Source: CBDDFV01 sp965227335
GTDB taxonomy: Bacteria; Planctomycetota; Phycisphaerae; Phycisphaerales; SM1A02
DNA length: 64,000 nt
Direction: 5' to 3'
Assembly: GCA_965227335.1 (NCBI GenBank)
Contig: CBDDFV010000012.1
Location: 248,001-312,000, forward strand
Both the position numbers and the translations under genes were made by a program. How positions within the stretch are numbered: the stretch's first letter is position 1; each line of letters begins with the position of its first letter. Positions 58,332 through 64,000 of this stretch are shown piece after piece. Below the pieces are notes generated by a model. It did not search any database, was not told the DNA's origin, and saw nothing but the letters and a program-made list of their open reading frames with translations.

Positions 58332-61300
58332 TCAGAAGCTGTCCTCGCACTGACTCCACACATTGCCGCCGAGGAACCCTCCATTGTACCGCCAGCTTGG
58401 AATCGGAACCATCGGCATGATCCCGCCGTCCGGCAAATACCCCTCCATGGCACCGATAACTCCTAAAGCGCGGTCGAATCCCTTCTCCACGTTGACTCGC
58501 CGCACAGCCTCTATCGACCCTCGCCGCGCAGCGCGCGCCGCATTCACCACACTGACAACAATCCACTTCCCACCCTTCCACATCACTTCAATCGCCTTCC
58601 CGCCAATCAAGATCACCAGAAGCGTTCCCTCTTCTATCGCGTGACCACCAGCACTCACAGCCATCTTGAGCTTTTTCAGGATCGCGTCGGCGATTTTCTT
58701 TCCGAACTTACTCTGAATCAGCTTCCCAAGCGCCCTGCCGATGATCTTGCCCGCACCCCCCCCCGCCAGCGCGAACCCGATCTCTAGGAGAATCTTCTTC
58801 TCCACCTCAAGCATGAGCTCGATCAGATCAACGACTTGACCAGCCTGCTCTTTTCGGTGTTTCTTTGAGTCGTTCATCCAAGACGGCAGATCGTCCCAGA
58901 GCTCGTTGTCGTACGGGCTGTAATACCCGATCAACCCGAATGGATCGATCGCTGCTATCGGCGTGCCGCCTACATACTGGTAGAGATTCGCGCCGTCGAC
59001 GTACCCCAAGGGGTCCCGCTCGGCCCACCGCCCCACCTCAACGTCGTACGACCGGAATCGGACGAGGTACAAGCCGGTCGCCCGATTGTAGACATACCCA
59101 CTGAACCCAAAGATGTTGCCCTCCGAGGACAGCTGGCCAAGGGGCAGAGCCGTCGTGGTCGACAGCCCAGACGCAATCGAGACGTCGGTTGAGTCCACAT
59201 CACCATCGCGGTCAAGATCTGCCGCCGCGTCATACCCCGACTGATGAATCTGCGGATTCGAGTACGTCGTCGTGATCGTGTAGATCAGACCGCGGTCTGA
59301 CGAGTCATAGTCACCATCCCCGTCGACATCTCCGAACGCATGGTGAGCCGCCTGCCCATAGGCGTCGTAGGTCACCCACTCGACGACATCGGCGACATCA
59401 TCGATCAACGCGACCACCGAGAAGTTCTGATCCGTGATCGCAAAGTGCTCAACTTCCCAGCCCGCCGCCACATCGTTGTCAACGCGCCGATGAACCAGGT
59501 CATCGATGTAGCGAAGCCCCCAGACGTTCTGGTAGATCGCGTCGATCGAACCAGGCGACCCACTCGACCAGCTCTCGTAGACGTGCTCTTCGAGAATCTG
59601 CCACGAGGGCGAGTAGTACATGACGCGCTGCTCATCCAGAGCGTCTGACCCAGTCCCCAAGTCTGAGTCGCTCCGCGCGACGGTCCGCCACATCATGCCG
59701 TTGTACTCGTACTCCCCGATCGTGCCCGTCTGAGCGCCGATCGTCCGCTCCACCTCAACCAAGCGGTTCCACGCATCGTGGGTGTACGTGTAGGTCACGC
59801 TGCCCGACGCTTCCTTCGTCCTAAGGTTGCCTGCAGCGTCATAGGTGAAGGCGTACTGATTCGTCCCATCATCCAGCTCTTCGAGCTCATTGACGAGGTT
59901 CGAGAAATCGCCATCGACCGTTTCGCCAGGGTCGGTGTAGTTGCCGTCCCCATCTTCATCGGTCTTGGCCTCAAGCCAGTTGCCAAGCACATCCAGTGTC
60001 CAGGCCTGACTGTCCTCGCCCTGAACGAAGCTGCCGCTCGATGTCGCGCCACGAAGGGCTTCTTCCAGCCGGTCCAGACCGTCGTAGTCGTACTCATGAT
60101 CGAACGCCAGCGATTGCCCCGTTCGATCGTCAAAACGCTCGATCGGGTTGCTTCCATCATCGTACTGGAAGGCCAACTCCAGAATCGGCGGGATGGTCGG
60201 GAAGCTGGTGTCCGATGAGTTGTTCGCGATGCTGACATCCGCCCAGATATGGCGGACCAGGCGACCAAATCGATCGAAGGCGGGATACTCGCCCGCAGAC
60301 GAATCGCCGTTGTGAGCCAAAGCCCGATTCAGAAAGACGTCGGGCACGGCGTACTCGACCACCACGGGCGTCGCAGAGCCCATGTACTCATAGCCGACGA
60401 AGTCAACGCTATCGAAGACCAGGTTCCGGACCCGCGAGATCGCGTCGTCCAGGCCCGCCGAGCCGCCTGCCTCGAAGTACTCGATTTCAAGAGTCGTCCC
60501 GTCGGGATAGTCCCAACTGGCAGGACGGTGATAGTTGCCGGATCCGACGTTTGCCGTCGACATTGTGACCGGAACCGAATATGTGGTCCCCGTCGGGCTA
60601 CCCATGCTGAAGGTCAGAGCACCATCGGGATCCTGCACCATTTCCTTTAACGCGCCCAGTTCATCGAACTCGATACGGACCGCGTTTCGCGTCGTCGTGG
60701 TCGGCGTGTACTCAGAAATCACGCTGAACTGGCGATTGGCGATGTCATAGGTGGCGGTGATCCGGTCAACTGCCTGGTCGATGTTGGTTCCGAAAGAGGT
60801 CACCTCGTCTTCGATGAGACGACCGGCGAGGTCGTAGTCATACTCGTGCACAGTCGAGTTCTGATCCTCGCCCCGAATGATCTCGCCGAGTCGGTTGTAC
60901 CCGAAGTACACCTCGTCGCTATCGGGATACACGACCTTCGCGAGCAGGGCTCCAGAGTTGACCACCGACCCCTTGGTTCCATCAGCCGCCCCGTAGACGT
61001 ATTCCGTCAGCTGCTCTGTGGCTGACGTGCCGTCGTGATTGTGTGCGATCTGCTTCCAGACCTCTCCGCCTGCACGGTACACGTAGCTGGTGACGCGATC
61101 CTCGTCCTGAAGCCCAGCCGAGCCGGTCCCAACGTTGGTCACCGTCCACTTCTTGTTCGTGCCGTCCCACCCAGTCACGGATGCGTTGACGTGGTTCTCA
61201 GAGAGGGCAATGACGCGGTACAGGTCGTCATAGAACGCCTTCGTGACTTCCTCCTTCGAATCCGTCACGGTCTCGATGCGACCCAGATTGTCGTAGGCGA

Positions 61301-64000
61301 TCTCGGTGACGAGATAGTCACTTCCATTGGCCGCATCACTGGCCGCCAAAGGGATCGCCTGATTGACGGTGGGCGCGGATCCACCTGATACAAATCCTGT
61401 CGTGTTGGTGCCGTAGTCGACGCTCCGGATCACTCGGTTGATATCGTCGTAGTATGACGAGGCAAAGGTAGTAATTACAGCGTCCAGATTCGCGCCAGAG
61501 GCATCGGCCAGCGCTCCGGTAAATGAGCTCGACGCATCATGTGTGCGTTGCCGGTGGGTAACGAGATCCATGACGCCAATGTTCGATCCGGCCGAATCTT
61601 CGATGTACCTGGCCTCCGTTTCCTTGAGCACGATGTCCTCTGCCAGCGCTGCGCTTGGCGGCGTCGTCCCGGACGGCGCCGTGTAGACCGCGGTGTAGTT
61701 GCTCGCCGCCCCAGGCGCGGGATCGCCGCCCCGATCAGTAACGTAGACGTCTGTCGCCCGACCCAGGCCGTCGTATCGCACCTTGACGCCTGCAGAGTTG
61801 GGGCCCCACATGCCAACGACTCGGCCACCTTCGTCGTACCAGTAGTGGGTCTCAAGGAACCCGGCGGTGGCGAGGTTGCCGGCGTCAGGGTCAATCGCGA
61901 TCGCCTCTCGATAGACGGCTCCGCGCTGCCCGTAGCTGAACTCGGTGTAGGACAGGCGGTCCGAGTCGGACCATGCATTGGTGGGCGGAGACGCGACGGC
62001 AGCGTACTCGGCGGCCACGGTGACGCGATCCAAGAAATCATACTCGAAGTACGAATGCGGCGGCAGATCGTTGACAACCTTGACAAGGCGGTCACGCTCG
62101 TCGTAGATCATCTTCGTTGTCCGCGTTGTACTGGTGTCTTCATGCATCTCGACGACGGTCAGGAGTCCGTTGCCGATCCCTGGCGTCGTCGTGAGACCGC
62201 TGTCGTAGTAGTACTCGGCGACAGCCTTCATGTTGCCCGGCGTGCCGAGCTCTGTGCCGACCTCCACCTTGGTCACTCGATCGACAATGTCGTAGGAATA
62301 CCGCGTGACGGTCTTCTCGGTCTGGTTGATCGAAGCGTCCTGATGGTACGTCGTCACGGTTCTGACGCGTCCATGATCATCGTGCGTGTACGCTGTCTCG
62401 TAGTACGCATTTGTATCACTGACCCGGTGCCACACCTTGGCCGACACGAGCTTGCTCGCGAGGTCGTGCTCGTACGCCACCTTCGCGACTTCCTGATCGA
62501 ACTCAAAGTCGTATCCATGGAGGTCGTCGTAGGTGTCTGGCGACGTCGTGTCCGCCTTCAGGCTGTAATCGCTTCCTCCGATGCCCTGTGACGCCGCATT
62601 CATCCAAAGCACCGACGCCGGCGCGGCGGGTGATGAGCCCTCCAGAGGCGGCAACTGCGTCATCGCAAAGTAGAGGAGATTCGGCCGCTCTGAGTGCTCC
62701 TTGAGCTCCCGGACGATGTACCGGGTGATGCCGCCCGGACTTGTCGAGGAGACCTTTCGACCGATATCGTCATACGTTGCGGTGTACTCGAGTTTCTCGC
62801 CGTCGTTGTTTCGGCCATTCCACGTCCCGTAGGAGTGCGACGGAAGCCCCGTCGTCGGGGCGTTGTAGACCACCTTCGTGATCTGGCCCGTATTGCTGTC
62901 GAACTCCTGTTTGATCAGGCGCTCATCGGGGAGCCGTCGCCAGTATGCGCGACCATTTGAGTCGAACAGGGTGTGCGCGGAGTAGAACGCCTCGCTGCTC
63001 ACCGGTCCATTTTCCGCAACAAGGTCCTTCTCAAGCTGCGTCTCGGTCGACTTGACGGCGTTGTATGCCAAGTCCGTCGACGTCGTGCTGTAGAACTCGT
63101 AGAAGATCTTGGTCGTCTGCGTCACATCTGACGTCGATCCGCTGGTCCAATAACGCTTGACCTGTGAGATCAGGTGATCCCGACTGTTGCTGTCTGTCCA
63201 GCTTCCGCCGGCGTCCTCACCCCAGTCGATCGTAGTGACCGTGTCCGCGCTTCCCCCGTCACCATCTAACACCTCAACCTTTGTCAGGCGATCTTCGTCG
63301 TTGTACTCGTACGCGAACACGAGGCCGCTCGATGCAGGCGTGTATTCCGGCGCGTTGTTCGCGTCCGGCATCGTGTACGAGCTGCAGGCAGCTGGCGTGT
63401 TCATTTGACGGGGGTTCGGTTGATCGGCGGCGGCTGATCCAGCTGGATCGTCATAATCGAAGTGCGTGACCCACCAGTCTGGCGACGTCACGCCATCACT
63501 GACAGCCACATTTCGGAGGAGGTACACCTCCATCTCGCCGCTCCCCGTCGGGTCATAGGCCTGCGAGTCGTAGACGGTGTACTGGTAGTCAGTCCAGCCG
63601 CCCATGCCGTCGGGGATCTGCTTGGTGATCTTCGTAGAGCGATCGTACTCGTTATTGCTGTCGGTATAGCCCCAGAAGTACTCATACGACAAACGGATCG
63701 AAGCGCCGCTGCCGCTACAGCCGCATCCGGTCTGAAGGTGCTGGTGCTTGACCTGAATGTACTTCGACTCGCCCGCATCGTAGTGGTACTGCGGAATTAC
63801 TTTGGCGGCAAGATCGATGAGATCCTGGTCGTACAGCGGGTCAGGCGATGAGTTGAGGGCGTCCTCTTCATCCAAATCGAGCAGCGCGTCCGACTCATCC
63901 GTCACCAGAGTATCAGAAGCGCTTGCGAGTTGCTGCGCGTAGAATTCGATCTGCGTCGGCTCGATCACGAGCTTCAGCTGGTGATCTCCGCCCTTTTCGA
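58332..64000 (-). CDS. RHS-repeat protein, 5' end outside window
   Basis: The frame is open to the window edge (a GTG at 63968 is internal), so the visible ~1889 residues are the C-terminal part of a giant secreted RHS/YD shell protein. Dozens of YD repeats such as YDDIGRKVSST, YDSGL, YDNLGRIETVTDSK and FDRFGRLVRHIW span most of it. The RHS core ends with YDVEVGRWAERDPLGYVDGA and NLYQYVGGTPIAAIDPFGL at about visible residue 1675 (counting from 63968). Just before it lies a dockerin-like insertion (DVDGDGDYDSS and DLDRDGDVDSTDVS). The last ~200 residues are a distinct tip with Gly-rich hydrophobic helices (LLEIGFALAGGGAGKIIGRA), consistent with a C-terminal toxin module. Confidence 0.92.
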   Translation of the reverse strand, partial: EKGGDHQLKLVIEPTQIEFYAQQLASASDTLVTDESDALLDLDEEDALNSSPDPLYDQDLIDLAAKVIPQYHYDAGESKYIQVKHQHLQTGCGCSGSGASIRLSYEYFWGYTDSNNEYDRSTKITKQIPDGMGGWTDYQYTVYDSQAYDPTGSGEMEVYLLRNVAVSDGVTSPDWWVTHFDYDDPAGSAAADQPNPRQMNTPAACSSYTMPDANNAPEYTPASSGLVFAYEYNDEDRLTKVEVLDGDGGSADTVTTIDWGEDAGGSWTDSNSRDHLISQVKRYWTSGSTSDVTQTTKIFYEFYSTTSTDLAYNAVKSTETQLEKDLVAENGPVSSEAFYSAHTLFDSNGRAYWRRLPDERLIKQEFDSNTGQITKVVYNAPTTGLPSHSYGTWNGRNNDGEKLEYTATYDDIGRKVSSTSPGGITRYIVRELKEHSERPNLLYFAMTQLPPLEGSSPAAPASVLWMNAASQGIGGSDYSLKADTTSPDTYDDLHGYDFEFDQEVAKVAYEHDLASKLVSAKVWHRVSDTNAYYETAYTHDDHGRVRTVTTYHQDASINQTEKTVTRYSYDIVDRVTKVEVGTELGTPGNMKAVAEYYYDSGLTTTPGIGNGLLTVVEMHEDTSTTRTTKMIYDERDRLVKVVNDLPPHSYFEYDFLDRVTVAAEYAAVASPPTNAWSDSDRLSYTEFSYGQRGAVYREAIAIDPDAGNLATAGFLETHYWYDEGGRVVGMWGPNSAGVKVRYDGLGRATDVYVTDRGGDPAPGAASNYTAVYTAPSGTTPPSAALAEDIVLKETEARYIEDSAGSNIGVMDLVTHRQRTHDASSSFTGALADASGANLDAVITTFASSYYDDINRVIRSVDYGTNTTGFVSGGSAPTVNQAIPLAASDAANGSDYLVTEIAYDNLGRIETVTDSKEEVTKAFYDDLYRVIALSENHVNASVTGWDGTNKKWTVTNVGTGSAGLQDEDRVTSYVYRAGGEVWKQIAHNHDGTSATEQLTEYVYGAADGTKGSVVNSGALLAKVVYPDSDEVYFGYNRLGEIIRGEDQNSTVHEYDYDLAGRLIEDEVTSFGTNIDQAVDRITATYDIANRQFSVISEYTPTTTTRNAVRIEFDELGALKEMVQDPDGALTFSMGSPTGTTYSVPVTMSTANVGSGNYHRPASWDYPDGTTLEIEYFEAGGSAGLDDAISRVRNLVFDSVDFVGYEYMGSATPVVVEYAVPDVFLNRALAHNGDSSAGEYPAFDRFGRLVRHIWADVSIANNSSDTSFPTIPPILELAFQYDDGSNPIERFDDRTGQSLAFDHEYDYDGLDRLEEALRGATSSGSFVQGEDSQAWTLDVLGNWLEAKTDEDGDGNYTDPGETVDGDFSNLVNELEELDDGTNQYAFTYDAAGNLRTKEASGSVTYTYTHDAWNRLVEVERTIGAQTGTIGEYEYNGMMWRTVARSDSDLGTGSDALDEQRVMYYSPSWQILEEHVYESWSSGSPGSIDAIYQNVWGLRYIDDLVHRRVDNDVAAGWEVEHFAITDQNFSVVALIDDVADVVEWVTYDAYGQAAHHAFGDVDGDGDYDSSDRGLIYTITTTYSNPQIHQSGYDAAADLDRDGDVDSTDVSIASGLSTTTALPLGQLSSEGNIFGFSGYVYNRATGLYLVRFRSYDVEVGRWAERDPLGYVDGANLYQYVGGTPIAAIDPFGLIGYYSPYDNELWDDLPSWMNDSKKHRKEQAGQVVDLIELMLEVEKKILLEIGFALAGGGAGKIIGRALGKLIQSKFGKKIADAILKKLKMAVSAGGHAIEEGTLLVILIGGKAIEVMWKGGKWIVVSVVNAARAARRGSIEAVRRVNVEKGFDRALGVIGAMEGYLPDGGIMPMVPIPSWRYNGGFLGGNVWSQCEDSF

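Overview
The window is high-GC chromosomal DNA with the signature gene families of Planctomycetota, most likely class Phycisphaerae. The indicators are a PSD1/DUF1549-DUF1553 cytochrome protein paired with a Tat-exported DUF1501 protein, a PSCyt1 haem domain, HAF-repeat and M23 exported proteins ending in dockerin-like Gly-Asp-rich repeats, a giant RHS protein, and cysteine-rich secreted proteins. No rRNA, phage, CRISPR array or transposase gene is visible. Several loci are core housekeeping genes: ftsK, parB with parS, dnaN, tkt, tmk, coaD, queF, glnS, hpf, a polyprenyl diphosphate synthase and one tRNA-Gln.

Layout. 0-4.4 kb: membrane protein (partial), an acidic FtsK translocase and a tandem hairpin-repeat array. 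4.4-11.2 kb: a three-gene minus-strand operon for the planctomycete cytochrome/DUF1501 system. 11.3-14.2 kb: ACT-domain protein, tRNA-Gln(CUG), VTT membrane protein, polyprenyl synthase. 14.2-15.5 kb: HPt protein plus response-regulator diguanylate cyclase. 15.9-20 kb: exported HAF protein, DsbD-N-like protein, a degenerate rhodanese lipoprotein and a methyltransferase. 20.2-22.5 kb: parB with a cluster of parS palindromes, then a soluble histidine kinase. 22.7-29.3 kb: dnaN, transketolase, small exported/membrane proteins, tmk, a degenerate metallo-beta-lactamase-fold protein and coaD. 29.3-34.9 kb: DUF4287/DUF5655 protein, SPOR-like lipoprotein, FlgM-like anti-sigma factor, QueF, and an ECF sigma factor/cupin anti-sigma pair. 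34.9-41.6 kb: sugar-dehydrogenase-like protein and a run of exported proteins, including two small cysteine-rich proteins behind near-identical leaders, then a lipoprotein FKBP. 41.6-47.7 kb: enoyl-CoA hydratase, MBL hydrolase, an antitoxin with a frameshifted ParE-like toxin, GlnRS, and a photolyase-related protein. 48.6-55.9 kb: two DinB-like proteins, M23 peptidase, arsenate reductase, chemoreceptor, DoxX-like protein, HPF. 56.5-64 kb: a minus-strand RHS locus with downstream membrane protein and lipoprotein, visibly less GC-rich than the rest and the best candidate for an acquired conflict system.

The intergenic spaces are unusually rich in structured repeats: (i) hairpins whose apex is always GCTCCGC while the stem sequence varies with compensation; (ii) GTAG-led palindromes (GTAGG-TCCGCAC-GTGCGGA) that occur in inverted pairs like REP/REPIN elements; and (iii) several minisatellites. 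Coding calls rest on recognisable motifs. Starts were adjusted to internal ATG/GTG codons where the longest open frame overlapped a neighbour or lacked a sensible N-terminus. Nothing was searched against a database; family names are from recognition.
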